DNA of 64,000 nucleotides from Fragilariopsis cylindrus CCMP1102 (taxonomy: Eukaryota; Bacillariophyta; Bacillariophyceae; Bacillariales; Bacillariaceae): the NCBI GenBank assembly GCA_900095095.1, contig FMBT01000420.1:1-64000 (forward strand). The letters are read 5' to 3'. How positions within the stretch are numbered: position 1 is the stretch's first letter; each line of letters starts with the position of its first letter. Positions 22,501 to 35,452 of this stretch are shown one piece after another. Below the pieces are notes generated by a model. That model saw only the letters and a list, made by a program, of their open reading frames with translations, was not told the origin of the DNA and did not search any database. Position numbers and translations under genes: made by a program.

Positions 22501-24145
22501 TCTCGTCAATACTTATTGGAACGTCACTGTTAAGTGGTATGAGTTCTTGTTCTTGGACGTATTCTTGTCTAGAATTCGTACCGACGCCTTGGAAGAGACG
22601 TGTCAAATTTTCGTTGAACAGATCCAATGATGTAGTGGTTCTATGGTGAAATAAAGTTGCACTTTCTTGTTTCACTGTCGGAGGTCCAGTGTGTCGAGAC
22701 GAATGTTGCAACGCATCCCGTGTTGATACGTTGGTAGCATCCAATGCTTCATTTAGGGAATGTAATCTTTCTTCCATTGTCTCTTGCCGTCGATGACGAT
22801 GACGGCGATAATCATAATTGTGTTGAATATGGGGACTTCTGCTTGTTGCTGTTGCTGCTGTGTTCTGACTACTAAAGGTTCCGTCACGATTACTATCAAT
22901 GATACTATTACTAATAGTACTGCTGTTACCGGTATTTTCAGATTCTGACCTAGGCCGTCGTATTCCTGCTGCAGACGAATCTTCTTTACTGCTATCATTC
23001 ATTGTCTCTGCCGATGATACGAGTGTTGATACACCGGTGGTGGCGGAGGCTACCGAGCTCTTCGTTGAAAAAATTCCCTCGGCTCCCTCTGGTACGTTCG
23101 CTAGCAACGTATCGTTTCCAGTAGAAAAAAAACTTGCTACCGCTTCACTTTCTTCGTTTTCAGCAAGCTGTTCTTGATCTTGTCTTTCAATAGCTTTGAG
23201 AATATTAGTTTCTGCCTCCGACTCGATGGGATGTTTTTTGGTCAAATCATCTAGATTTATTGGTAGTGTAGTCGATTCACCTCTACGATGATGATTCGTA
23301 CCATCATTATTAACAGCACCATTCTTGCTGTTCAGTGCCGCTTCTACCGAAGAAACAAGCTCTGCTGCAGTCTTCATTCGTTGTATCTCGTGCTCGTCGT
23401 CACCTTCATTGTTGTCCTTTAAATAGGTCGAAATTCTTTCGGGAAATGCCGCCGGTGCAAGGTCGTCATTATACACATCCGGTATATCAATCAAAATACC
23501 ACCGAGACTAACTTTACGATGATGATGAGGTTTCTTTGGAGGACTTTTTCGTTCGGGACTTCGCTTTCTCTCAGGATTTGGTTGTTGATGTTGCTGTTTC
23601 TCATTTTGGTCCTTTGTCTTCACAACATCGATCATATCTCCCCAGCTGATAGTGCGTTTATGTTTCGGCGGCTGCGGCTGCGTTTCCTCTTTCTTCTTCT
23701 CATCACGACCATCTTTGACAACTGCGTTAATTTGATCTTTGTTGTCATTAGCAGCGATGGCTGCTGTTGCTGCTGCTACTGGTCCTCCTCCTACTGCCAA
23801 TGATGATTCTGATTCTAATTCTGTGTGGTGCGATAGCGACGGCAACAAAGATGATGGTGGACGAAACAATGCTACCAAAGGTGTCGCTGGTATGCTGTTG
23901 TTTCCGGTGTTACTGGCACCAATTGTATCAGCATCGTGTCGTGTGTTTCCGACTGTAGCAGCGGCTGTAGTTGCAGTTGCAGCCGAAGTCGCCGTTAGAG
24001 ATGATGGATGAAGAGGAGGTAATAATGATGGTGATGGTGATGGTGATGGTGACGGTAATGATTCCGATGATTCCTTAGCTGTATCATTGCTACTCGTATT
24101 CGCCGTCATGTTTCCATCATCTTCGCTTTTGCCTTCGTTATCCAT
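19592..24145 (-). CDS. MscS-family mechanosensitive channel, four exons (24145-21869, 21745-20750, 20657-20391, 20269-19592)
   Basis: MscS-like channels open under membrane tension and release ions or osmolytes. All three introns (123, 92 and 121 nt; GTAAGT, GTATGT and GTGAGT donors) fall between codons, giving 1405 aa. The first ~650 residues are disordered and Ser/Asp/His-rich. Transmembrane segments follow (for example WIVVIGICIASLFYYAFG, and the pair around VVLLFVLFLPLTLYL). The pore-lining and beta-domain signature is clear: LSSIVLAFSFMISTASSKYV, then FILYRRPYDIGDRIVIQP across the last intron. A loop FRPNRNGRLSLIDF just before the pore resembles a degenerate EF-hand, placed as in plant MSL channels. 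The architecture matches eukaryotic plasma-membrane or ER MSL proteins with an unusually long N-terminus. Confidence 0.9.
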
Positions 24146-25294
24146 GCGCCTTTCTGGTTTTGTTTACGTCGATGAATCTTTTGTTTTTTAATACTAGTGG
24201 TCCTTATTTTCTCCAGTAGTACTGTACAGCATACCTTTCCGCCTTCGATTCAAACCACGTTACTCCAATTCCTCTCTCATTCGTCAGCTTACAATACCTT
24301 CAAAATTGGTTTGTACTTGATGCTGCTGTGCTTTTATCATATACCATCATAAGCGATCAAATGATGTTAATGACACGTCGATGATGAATGAATCAATCTT
24401 GAATATCAAACGACTCAGTTGGTGGTTCTTTTTGGGTCGGCAAGAAATGCGTGCGATGTCTCGTCTTATTATCTCATACGTTTTTTGTCTAATAAAGTGA
24501 TGTACATGTAAAATACTGTTCTCTTTTGAGGTATGTTTTTAATTTTCTTCTTCTTCTTTTCATTCGTCGGCATCGACAATTATTAAAGCCTCTATTTTAT
24601 TTATAATAATATTTCCCCTTTAAATAGAACGCGCATACATACAGTACTGTGTCCAGATTCAACAGTATGCGTTATAGGACTAACACTTAAGCTACTATGT
24701 ACGGATGTAAACTCAATCATCTGCACGTACTTTTACAGACTTACTTATGGTTCAGTATGTAATTATTTTTGCTTTGTTTTTTCGGTAACCCCGCGTTTAC
24801 AGTGAGGAAAAACCGCTAGATCGCACCGCACGTACTCTTCGTATTTATTAGAGACAAGTGTACATATCCCATCAGGCCAGTCTCCACACCGGTCACAGCA
24901 CACCTCCTACCAACAAAAACTAACACGCTGACATCAAAGCGAGATAATAAATACACTACTGTAGTGTCGAATAGAATAGAATTCTTTTCCCTTAATAGGT
25001 CGACAACGAAACTCGATACAAACCCTGCCTGTGCACTTTACCGTAAACTTGTATCTTTTCTCCCATTAAACCTACCTTCCCAAAAGGATATGGAAAGGTC
25101 TGAATATTACCTTCTATCTTCACGTATTCTTTGAAATATTTTAGATAGAGACTGGTGACAAAAACCCACGGACTGTACTGCTAGTTTAAAAGTACCTGTT
25201 CTTGTTTGTGTGTGTTTTCTCTTTGTCTTAAAAAGAAAGGTAGGTTCCTCCGTTTATACGGGATAAACCAACAACAAAAAATTAAAAAGCAAAG
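24146..25294. promoter_or_regulatory. shared upstream region of the MscS-like and LRR genes
   Basis: This 1.15-kb spacer lies between divergent genes and must contain both promoters and leaders. It has no convincing open frame. The part near 25220-25290 is the probable leader of the LRR gene (A-rich just before the ATG). Confidence 0.5.
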
Positions 25295-28200
25295 ATGATG
25301 CAAGCGGCGCAATTAGCGGCGGAAGCGGCAATGCGAGAGGCTACCGCAAGAGACAGAGAAGCTGCGCAGAGGAATAATGGTGGTGGAAATGGAAATAATG
25401 ATAATGATAATGACGATGATAATGGAGATTTACCGAACATGATGGATATGATGAATGATTCTAATTCTTCCTTCATGACAGATTCATCGGAACAGATGAT
25501 GGGACAGATGGGATTATTACGTGCCCTTCAAAATGATACAGTGTTTGACAACGGGGACGGCGGTGGACAACAACAGCAACACCATCAACAACAACAGCGA
25601 CGACAAGCACAGCATCGTGGAAGTGGAGGAGGAAGCGGTGGACAACAACAAGATAATACTAACAATAACAGTAATAGTAACAACAATAATAATATGCTAT
25701 TACAAGAAATGAGTATGATGGGTGTCGATCCGAATGATCCAGACAGTGTACAAATGTTTTTACAACTGCTACAACAAAGAGAACAACAAGAACGTCAACA
25801 AGCGGGAATGAATGCACGTCCCGAAGAACATTATATGACAATAGCACAAAATGGTATGTAACAGAATATAAATACGTGCGCTTTATTATCACTAAGAGCT
25901 GGTACAGCAATGCAACGCGTACCAAAGGCAGCAACAAACAAATTACTCAAAAACAATCGAATCGAATTCATATATACAACACATACCTTGTACCTCATCT
26001 TTTATTTTCTCTCTTAACTTTCATGATGAATAAATTAAAAGGCATGATATTGGAAGCAACGAAAACTGTCACGGGATTTCCCCCGGATTCTCTCTTAATG
26101 ACATCAGCGTAAGTTTAAAAATAAAATTGAATAAAGGATCGAGTCTGTAACTATTGACTCAACTATTGACTTATATGGGCTCTCACATCTCTTGTCATCA
26201 CACACCACATTTATTTATCAAACTCAATATCGATTAATACAATAGGTACGAGGATATATACGAGGATGACCTACCCGGTTTGTTAGCAATCAAGACTCAC
26301 TTTTGGGATAAGGGTAATCCTGACGTAGAGGCATATATTCGACGGCGTTCCGTAGAAGGAGATTGGATATTCCTCGTTACGAAGGCGGTATCGTACGTAG
26401 AACAGCCCATACCGGGTATTATTCTAGTAGAACGGCGTGTAGCCACAGCCTCAGCGCAACGTAGTGAGTACGAACATTATTACAATGATAATCACAATGA
26501 TGATGATGATGACGACGACGATAATAATAATAGTAATGCTGAGGCTCTCATGAAAGCAAGGTATTTTAATTTAGTCACTAGGATATGTGCCATTCTCGTC
26601 CAGTCCGTAGAGACAGCACAAGAAATGGAGTCCGCATCAAAACTCAATTCAAATAATAACAATAATAATAATAATCAGCAAGGGGGAATACAACCAAACG
26701 ACAACAACAACAACATACAAAAAGATGATAGTTCCAACCAAATGGAAAAAGATGCGGCGGCATATCAAGCTATGCTATTACAACAACAACAACAACAACA
26801 AAATTCGACTACTAAGAATAATAGCGGCGGTTTATCAGATGATCCTACGATGAGAAATGACCCGTTAGGGCTAATCATGAAAGTGGCGGCCGCGGGTGGG
26901 ACTTCTAGTAAGAGTCAAAACCAAGCGGCAGCAAAATTGGAGCAAGAGATTATGGAGCGAGTGGGTGGTGCAACAAAAAAAGAAAGTTTTGATCCGTTCT
27001 CGGTATTGGAAGATGTTAGAGAAGGAGTCAGATTAGATCTTGGGATGATTCGATTAGGTTGTGCTGAGATTCGGCTGATGAAGATGATGTTGACGGGAGA
27101 ATTAACTATAGAGGAATTGTGTCAACTAGTATTCCGTGCTCTCAGTTGTGGTGTCGGTCTCGATGTTACGATCGATCAATTCGTTATAGAAAGGAAACAA
27201 AATAATCCAACAGGATATGCGATAAGATCGGTCACACCGTGTATATCTGTAGTCAATCTATCCTATACATATATGGGAAACTTCGCCGTAGATTTATTCT
27301 GTGAAGTTATCGATATGGATCGCTCACCTTTGAGGACAATCGATGTTAGCTTTTGTGGCTTGGAAGATCGAGGGATTCTAGCACTATCTAAGGCACTAAC
27401 GAGACGAAAAATAAAAGGAATAGCACCTTTGCGTGGAATTATTTTATCAGGAAATTATATATCAAAACGAGTAGCAGCAGATTTGGGACGGGCTCTATCG
27501 CCGCATCAGAATAAAGAAGAACCGCCATCGTTTCCGGATAGTGCAGATCAAACCAATGGAATTCGCAGTGATATGTTTGGCAACTCTAAGTCGGATGAAG
27601 GCAATGAGTGTGAAAAGTACTTCAACAAAGACTTTGGCCTGCAAGTACTACATCTGGGTTTGGCACTGAATGATTCCGAAGCCGTTAGTCAACTACTCTA
27701 TGGGCTAGGACCATTATGTCCTGTCAAGGAACTTAGTCTTACCTCGAACCACATAGGTCTCGAAGGCGTGGAGTGTATTGTAGATTTTCTAGAAGGCAAA
27801 AAAATAATTCAAATTCGAAAAGATAACAAAACCAAGCCAGTTATGCCATACTTGGACCGCTTAGACTTTTCCAATAACAAAATTGGAAATGAAGGTCTGA
27901 AGAAGCTCACCAGAGTTTTGCAGAGACGTGGAGCGAAGCATCTAGTAGAATTGCGGCTATCAAACAACGGAATCGCGCATAGTGGAATTGAAACGATGAT
28001 GAATAAGTTATTACAGCATAATCTAGTTAGCTTGACTTTGGACAAAAATGGTATTGGAGATCAAGGGTGTCAGCTGATTGCAGCATCTCTGCTGAGCATG
28101 AAGTGTCTTGCCCGTCTGAATCTTAGCTTCAACCAGATCGGAAGTCGTGGTGTGAATAGTCTTATGCGGAGTCTTGTAGCGTGTGATTCAATAACATATC

Positions 28201-29423
28201 TTGGTCTTTCTGGAAACATTATGAAGATTTCTGGTGCGGTTGCTCTTGCTTTTACCCTTGCCCAACATCCCCGATTAGAAGAACTCGATGTCGATAACTG
28301 TTGCCTTAGTCAAGCTGCTCAATGTCATATCATCGCTGGGATAATATCAAATAGATGGGTGCCTATGAAGAGAATGAATGGCTTCGAAGCAGGGCCGCCA
28401 ATGGTTGCACTTGGTGCATTACAAATATCGGCTCAAGGCTTGAGTAACGAAGAATGTTTTCGAATAAGAAAAGATGAGCAAATGAAAACGATACTACAGT
28501 GGATGGAGTCAAATCGTGCCAAAATGGGGAGAAGAGATCCTAATATGCCAGCTCAAGCGGACATGAACAGTCAATATCTGACTCCAGATTTTGTCCAAAG
28601 CATGAACGATGTAGAAGGCATCCCATCACAAAATGCTTACCTTCGTTTACTCAGTTGGCTCAGTCGAATTCCTTTCGATGAAGATGAACTGATATCACTC
28701 AGAAAATACTTTTATGACTCCGACGGTTTATCCGAAGATCGCGGGAGTGATGGTTATGTCAATTTGAAGCTACGAGGTGACTTACTTGCAGCCCTAGAAA
28801 GTGATGTAGCTGATGAAATTAGAGGCGAAACTCCGATGTTGAAAGAGTACGATGGCTCGGTCGGCTTCGATATCGACCGAATCGCTCCGGTAGAAACTGT
28901 GTCGGAGTGGGGATACATGAAAGGAGAAAAGTTTGATAAAGCAGCACGTGTGTTAGCTTCAGAATTAGAGAAAGAACAAGCGCTGGATGACGTAAAAAAT
29001 CACTTCAATATCGATGCAATGGAGGACAATCGCTTTTCGAGCGATGAGGATTTTAACGATAACGGGATCAACCGAAAGCGAAGAATATTCTCTTCGGCAG
29101 AATTCCGAGATGGGAACTCCCGAGGGAGTCCACCAAGTCCATCGTCTACCTCCTCAACAGAAAAACTGCATAGCTTACAAAGTATTGTAAACAGCGGCTC
29201 TGAGCGAAGCTCGATGAGTCAAGGCGAAAGAGAGATAAAGCGTGTTCCTCTGAAAGCGAGAATAACGATGTTCCCACAGTTCGAGATGAAATTGGAGGAG
29301 CTCAAGGCTACGGCAACAGAAATGATTGAATCAGAAGAAGATCCCGAACAACAAGAGATAATACTAACCCAGTACGCCGAGGCTTCACTGACGATTCTTC
29401 GGCAACTCAGTATCATTGTATGA
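25295..29423 (+). CDS. Q/N-rich protein with ribonuclease-inhibitor-type leucine-rich repeats, exons 25295-25853, 26042-26108, 26246-29423
   Basis: Three exons join in matching phases (GTATGT and GTAAGT donors; acceptors AAAAG and ATAG), giving 1267 aa to the TGA at 29421-29423. The N-terminal ~185 residues are Gln/Asn/Met-rich, followed by a conserved block with LLAIKTHFWDKGNPDVEAYI and IPGIILVERRVATA. After a second Asn/Gln-rich linker comes a run of at least seven LRRs of the RNH1/NOD type (LTSNHIGLEGV, LDFSNNKIGNEGL, LRLSNNGIAHSGI, LTLDKNGIGDQGC, LNLSFNQIGSRGV, LGLSGNIMKISGA). The C-terminal 300 residues include a helical segment with YLRLLSWLSRIPFDEDEL. There is no NACHT P-loop. It is followed directly by a receiver domain in another frame, probably part of the same protein. 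Confidence 0.8.
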
Positions 29424-29894
29424 ATAACGGACTCGATGGGTGGAGGCAAGGCTCGATGAAGCGTAAGGTCTTGATTGTTGATGATAGTAACGTGACTCGA
29501 AAACTCTTATCTCGAGCTTCGAGAGGGCTAATTTTATCGTTGATTCTGCTGAAATGGTGCCATAGGCGTAGAGAAGCTGAAACGAGCCATATACGATATT
29601 GCTTTCATGGATATCGACATGCCAGTCATGAATGGATTCGAGGCAACGAAGAGACTCAGAGAATGGGAGGATGCAATGCGACCGGGTGTCCGCCAACCGA
29701 TTTGCGCTCTCACGGCGGCACACGTAGATGATTTCGAGCGTAGTGAGTTGATGAAATTCAAGGAGGCTGGGCTAGATGTGTTCGAGAGCAAACCGTGCAA
29801 CATTCCAAGACTGTTCAAAGTCGTTGATGATGTCTCGCCCATGTTTAGTGATTTATCTATCAGCGTTATACAACAAGAAAGGAGTCAAGCGTAA
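29420..29894 (+). CDS. response-regulator receiver domain, probably the C-terminus of the preceding LRR protein
   Basis: The sequence starts MNNGLDGWRQGS and then shows every signature of a two-component receiver: the acidic pair in VLIVDDSNVTRKLL, the phosphoacceptor Asp in IAFMDIDMPVMNGFEATKRL, Thr in ICALTAAH, and Lys in VFESKP. The frame changes at 29518-29519 (TT) and 29552-29554 (AAA). One extra base at each point links the two halves with a normal helix-strand segment (FIVDSAENGAIGVEKLK), so errors in the assembly are likelier than decay. Its first ATG overlaps the LRR stop codon, and a single added base would fuse the two. A separate gene without its own promoter is unlikely. It could be the output end of a phosphorelay. 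Confidence 0.75.
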
Positions 29895-30405
29895 CAGTGG
29901 AATAAAAACTGAAAAGATTCTGTACTGCTGCGCCTTCAATGTTAAATGAATGAATTGGGTTCCCCACATGATATCAAATCATAAATATAAAACAATTTTG
30001 AGCAACTAAAATCGACTATTTTTGTAGCTGTTTTAACTTTAACGCATAGTTATTAGTACTGTAGTCGCACATGAAGTTATAGTAGAAGTAGAAAAAAGAG
30101 CGAATGCATCTCTTTATTCTTACATCTATGAGTTTCCATCATTGTATCTTTGGAGTTTGTCTGGACTGTCCGCCATATTTGTAACGTGGAATAACGAACT
30201 TCGTTGCAACAATCCTTCGTACAAGGAACTAAGCTAGAGTGAAAACAAAAATAGACTGTAATACAATAATACGTCAATTATAATATGAGCTAAAAGAAAT
30301 AATTCGACAAATTGTGTTTAATAATATATATAAGAAAATCTATTAAGAGCGGATTAAATTATTAGATAACATTGAAAAATGAATCAGATTAGGAAGAGGA
30401 GGTTC
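29895..30405. other. convergent 3' region
   Basis: This spacer lies between the receiver-domain end (+) and HSP70 (-). AT-rich, with no coding signal. Confidence 0.5.
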
Positions 30406-32437
30406 TTAATCGATTTCTTCAATGGTTGGTCCACCGGCTGGATCGTCACCAGCAGGGGCACCTGAGGCTCCACCTCCAGGCATACCACCCATATCAGGCA
30501 TACCGGCAGGCATACCTCCGGCTGCGCCGCCTCCCATCTTTTGAAGGATTGGCATAGCAATTCCTTCGAGTTCCTTTTGCTTTTCTTCGTATTCTTCCTT
30601 TTCGGCAGCAGGGTTGGCATCTAACCAACTAATAGTTTCATCAATCTTGGATTCGACGGCAGTCTTGTCCGCAGGGTCCATCTTGGCTTGGACTTCATCG
30701 CCACTGAGGGATCCCTTAAGGGAGTAACAGTAGTTTTCAAGACCGTTCTTGGATTCAATACGGTTACGGTTGGCATCATCTTCGGCCTTGTAGGTTTCGG
30801 CTTCGGAAACCATACGTTCGATTTCATCTTGTGATAGACGACCCTTGTCGTTGGTAATAGTAATCTTTTGTTCCTTTCCGGTCGACTTTTCCAATGCACT
30901 AACGTTCAAGATACCATTGGCATCAATGTCAAAGCAAACATCAATTTGAGGTTGTCCACGAGGCATAGGAGGGATTCCATCCAAGTTGAATTTTCCGAGG
31001 ATGTTGTTATCCTTGGTCATGGAACGTTCACCTTCAAAGACTTGGATCAACACACCTGGTTGGTTATCAGCGTAGGTGGAGAAGGTTTGGGTCTTCTTGG
31101 CAGGAACGGTGGTGTTTCTCTTGATTAGAGTAGTCATGACACCTCCAGCAGTTTCAAGACCGAGGGAAAGTGGGGTGACATCAAGAAGTAATAATTCGGA
31201 AAGCTTTTCGGACTTGTCGGCACCACTTAAGATAGCGGCTTGGACGGTAGCACCGAAGGCAACAGCTTCATCAGGATTGATGGACTTGCACAATTCTTTG
31301 TTGTTGAAGAATTCAGAAAGCATCGATTGGACCTTAGGAATACGGGTGGATCCACCAACGAGGACAATCTCGTCAACTCCAGCCTTGGAGATCTTCGCAT
31401 CTCTCAAGACCTTTTCACATGGTTCCATACATTTCTTGAAATAATCCATGTTCAAATCTTCGAATCGAGCACGGGTGATGGTAGCATTGAAATCAATACC
31501 GTCAAACAGGGAATCAATTTCAATGTGTGCTTGAGTGGAAGAGGAAAGAGTACGCTTGGCACGTTCGCAAGCAGTACGAAGACGACGAAGCGAACGGTTG
31601 TTGCTGCTCATATCCTTCTTGTGCTTTCTCTTGAAGTCGGTCAGGAAATAATCCACCATACGGTTATCGAAATCTTCTCCTCCCAAATGGGTGTCTCCAG
31701 CAGTGGCCTTGACTTCGAAGATACCTTCTTCGATGGTCAACAGAGAAACATCGAAGGTACCTCCACCCAGGTCGAAAATAAGGACATTCTTTTCATCTCC
31801 TTTTTTGTCTAAACCGTAAGCGATAGCGGCGGCGGTTGGTTCGTTAATAATACGAAGGACGTTTAATCCAGAAATGGCACCAGCATCCTTGGTGGCTTGA
31901 CGTTGGGAGTCATTGAAGTAGGCAGGGACAGTGACGACAGCGTTTCTGACTTCCTTTCCTAGGTAGGCTTCGGCGATATCCTTCATCTTCATTAGGACCA
32001 TCGAACTGATTTCTTCCGACTTGAAATCTTTTTCTTCACCCTTGTATTCGACACGGATGATGGGGGTTCCTCCGGTTCCGGAGATGACCTTGAACGGCCA
32101 ATGCTTCATGTCTGATTGGACCGAGGCATCCGAAAATTTACGTCCGATTAAACGCTTCGCATCAAAGACGGTATTGGTGGCGTTCATGGCAGCTTGGGAC
32201 TTGGCGGCGTCACCGATCAGACGTTCCGTTTCGGTAAAGGCAACGTACGATGGTGTGGTACGGTTACCTTGGTCGTTGGCAATGATTTCGACACGGTCAT
32301 TTTGCCATACCTGAAAAAGGAAAAAAAGGAAAAAAGAATCATGTGAGAGAATGTAACAGGAAGATAAATAGAAATCTCTTGATGATATTGACAAATATAA
32401 TTAAATATATATTAATAAACTTACACCAACACATGAA

Positions 32438-32472
<35 letters not shown>

Positions 32473-32490
32473 TGTAACTGCAGCAGCCAT
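30406..32490 (-). CDS. HSP70: cytosolic HSP70 chaperone, exons 32490-32425 and 32310-30406
   Basis: HSP70 binds and releases unfolded peptides in an ATP cycle driven by J-proteins and exchange factors. The short first exon encodes [20 protein letters not shown], the ATPase phosphate-1 motif. The intron 32311-32424 (GTAAGT to TTCAG, 114 nt) falls between codons, and exon 2 continues [16 protein letters not shown]. Other signatures are [14 protein letters not shown] and [13 protein letters not shown]. The GGMP-rich C-terminal tail ends in EEID, the TPR co-chaperone tag of cytosolic and nuclear HSP70. Total 656 aa, normal for the family. I looked for heat-shock elements upstream and saw no well-spaced GAA/TTC array. 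Confidence 0.96.
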
Positions 32491-35452
32491 ATTTGATTAG
32501 TTTGGTTAGTTAGTTAGTGGGGTTTGTTTTGTATTCGTTTCAGTTTGTTACTGATTTTAATTTATGAGAATGTTGATAATGAAATTGGTGCTGTATCGAA
32601 TGCGAAGAATCTATTTTCTTACCGTGAATTCAGGGGGAATACGGCAAAAGCACACAGTATTATTGTTGAGCAAACGAGAACGCAAAAAAACGAGTGGTGA
32701 GTGAGAAAGTGCAAAGACCAAAACCAACGTGGTGGTGGCGTAGCACGCGACGCACGATTGCAATTTCGCATTTTTCGAATTTCGAAGAGATCGGTCAGCC
32801 ATCTTGAGTCGTGAACACTTTTTAGCATGAATGGACTGAAATTCGTCTGGCCTTCGCCAAAAGCGAAAATGGATTTATCTTTATAATATAATGTTTTGAA
32901 ACAAGAACACTAACTACAGTACTACAGTAGTACATCAAACATACCAACCAAAAATGTGACCCCCAACTAAAACTCCAATTTGGAAAGGACTATCGGCACA
33001 CACTATAGAATAGTAGTAATAGTATAATATTGAGGCTGTGGGGCAGGTAGGTGAAAGATTTCCTTCACACACACACTATAAAATCCTATAGGCTGTCTAA
33101 AGATAAAATAGAATGTAGGGGGGATAATGTTTTGTTTCCCCCCAAAGTGGCCAGCTGTTTTATTACACCATTTTGTACTGATTTGTTGTGCTTCACATAG
33201 TTCTGTATATGACTCCAGGAAGTAGTTACCACTTAGTAGGGATTGGGAGGGTCTACTATGCTATGGGAGGGGGGGGGGGGGTTATTGAATCTGGTTGTAA
33301 AGTTTGGGACAACTTTTGGATCAAATGAAAAACATATCATCAGAAACAACAATAACTAGCTGCCATTATCAGCATTTTGTAGCACTTACTGCTTTACTAC
33401 CATTTCCTTTTCTTTACTTGTATTTGATTATACAAGTCTTATTAGGAATGTTGAGAATAGTTTTTAAAACCATACTACTACTCTAACTACTAATACTAGT
33501 ACTAATACTAATACTAATACTAATGATAATATAATATATCACCAAGTGGGAAAGTTTCTTTATGATGGAGGTACAGATGAGAAACAACTCAACAGATAAT
33601 AGAAAGGTATGTACCACTACTGGACAATTATAATAGTAGTGACTTCCCCTTGCTCTCTAGTTGATATGCTAACTATAATTGTATCTTCTATTATTCTGCT
33701 AGTGGAGAACGGTTTTTTGAGTGGTTGTGTGTAAAATTTCACTACCGTTATCATGTTTGCAGATCCAATACATATTATGTGCAATTGAATAAATTGTATG
33801 GAACACTCAGATATGATATCTTTTTGAGTGGTTGGATCATATACTTTTTAACAAGAGCAAATAAGTCGATATTGACATACCTCGTAGATGGTAATGAAAA
33901 TCATTAATCAATCTTTTATCCAGCAGCAGGGGCAATCTCCTGTAGGATTATACACTGTCAACAGGGATTTCATTTATCATTTAACAAACATGGAACAGAA
34001 GATATTGAAGCATAATAAACAAGTGAGTTGGCATGCTGACAAAGTCACCACACAGTCATTTTTAGGCTACAAAGACAACAACAACAGAAACTAAAAAGTC
34101 AACAGTAGCAAAGATATCATTGATTTGGATATAGACAGTACAATCAACTAATTTAACATCAATATAGTAGATCCAAATGTATTATGGATACGCATGTGTG
34201 ATCAATGGCAGAGAAAAATACCAACTACATACTGGAAATACTGTCAGTAAGACCCAGTATGCAGGGTGTGTAGTAGCCCATAATTAAGTAGAGCACACTT
34301 TTCCACCATGATAAATACAGACATTGTTGTTTGGTTCCACAGTTTATTGTGTGCAGTTGCATTCGTCTAATCAGAAGTGAGTGGGAAACTAAAACAAGAA
34401 AAAGCCATATCCTGACATCCTGAAGGATTGGATATCAACAGACAGCAGAAAAGGCCTTGGGAACTCAGACTAGCAAAAACAAGAACCAGTAGTCATCACC
34501 AGCAACTATCAACAGTTATCTACCTTCAGACCAATACCGTTTTGGCTATTTCTTAACCACATTTGTCTGTTGGTTTTGAGGCATTTCATTCAACACCTTA
34601 CTGTGTGCTTTCTGGTTCTGTGAACTAAGATAACTATATATAGGGGTTTTAATAGATAGATTAGTTATCAGGTTGTTGTTAACAAAAGCTATCCAGAATG
34701 TGAGTGGTTACTTGAGGACTTTGAAGTGAGTTTGAATGGGAAGCACTACGCCATGGGATGGTTGGGTGGGTCCTCTTGAAAATTGCTATAGACCGGCTTC
34801 ACATTGGCGCTCTCCAAGAACAAGGAGAATAATAACTTTACTTCCTGTATTCTGTCCTTCTTCCTTAGTCCTGTGCTTCCTACTATTACTATGTGCTAGC
34901 CTATCGTATCAATTGTATTTACTATTGCTTTGGTCATTATACAGCATGTGTGTCATGTAGACTGTACCAGATGTACAGAGCTTCCATTGCTCTACTACTA
35001 CTTGGAGTCTAGCCCTGGGTTCTACAACAGCATTGTGTTATAATGGGAGGAGAAAAGACCATGTATCCAATGATAATTTGATAAAGAAAAGTATAGTAAA
35101 ACAAGCACTGAGAAACATAGTTGTTAGCAATCTCACAATGGAGGAGGAATGATTATCCACACTGAGCATTTGGTAGAAAATTGTATAGTAATTGTTATGC
35201 TATACTCTATGAAGGATCGATCAAAACATATTCTAGATACTGGATGTTTGATAAGTACTTAGAAAGGTTTGGATGGTAGGTCTGATCATTTCATTTTGGC
35301 AACAAAAAGCACATAGAACTTATATTTTTTCTTCCGTTAACTTGGTCATCACTCCATCATACAGTACATAGATAGAGTAATAGATTACTTTCAACATACC
35401 TTTAATTGAAAGTGACTCCTGGATTAAATTCCTTGCCGGTTCCATGTTCTAA
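32491..35452. other. large gene-free stretch (about 3 kb)
   Basis: The longest gap in the window. The first few hundred bases must hold the HSP70 promoter. The rest has only short open frames without protein-like content, a poly-G tract at about 33269-33280, and a TAATAC/TAGTAC microsatellite-like run at 33487-33530. I see no terminal repeats, transposase-like frame or RNA gene, although old degraded repeats cannot be excluded. Confidence 0.5.
33487..33530. repeat. imperfect (CTAATA)n tandem repeat
   Basis: About seven imperfect copies of CTAATA / CTAGTA in gene-free sequence. Confidence 0.75.

Noticed and set aside
32500-32900. Possible heat-shock elements upstream of HSP70
   Set aside because: GAA and TTC triplets occur (for example near 32776) but not with the two-base spacing or in the three-unit array needed.
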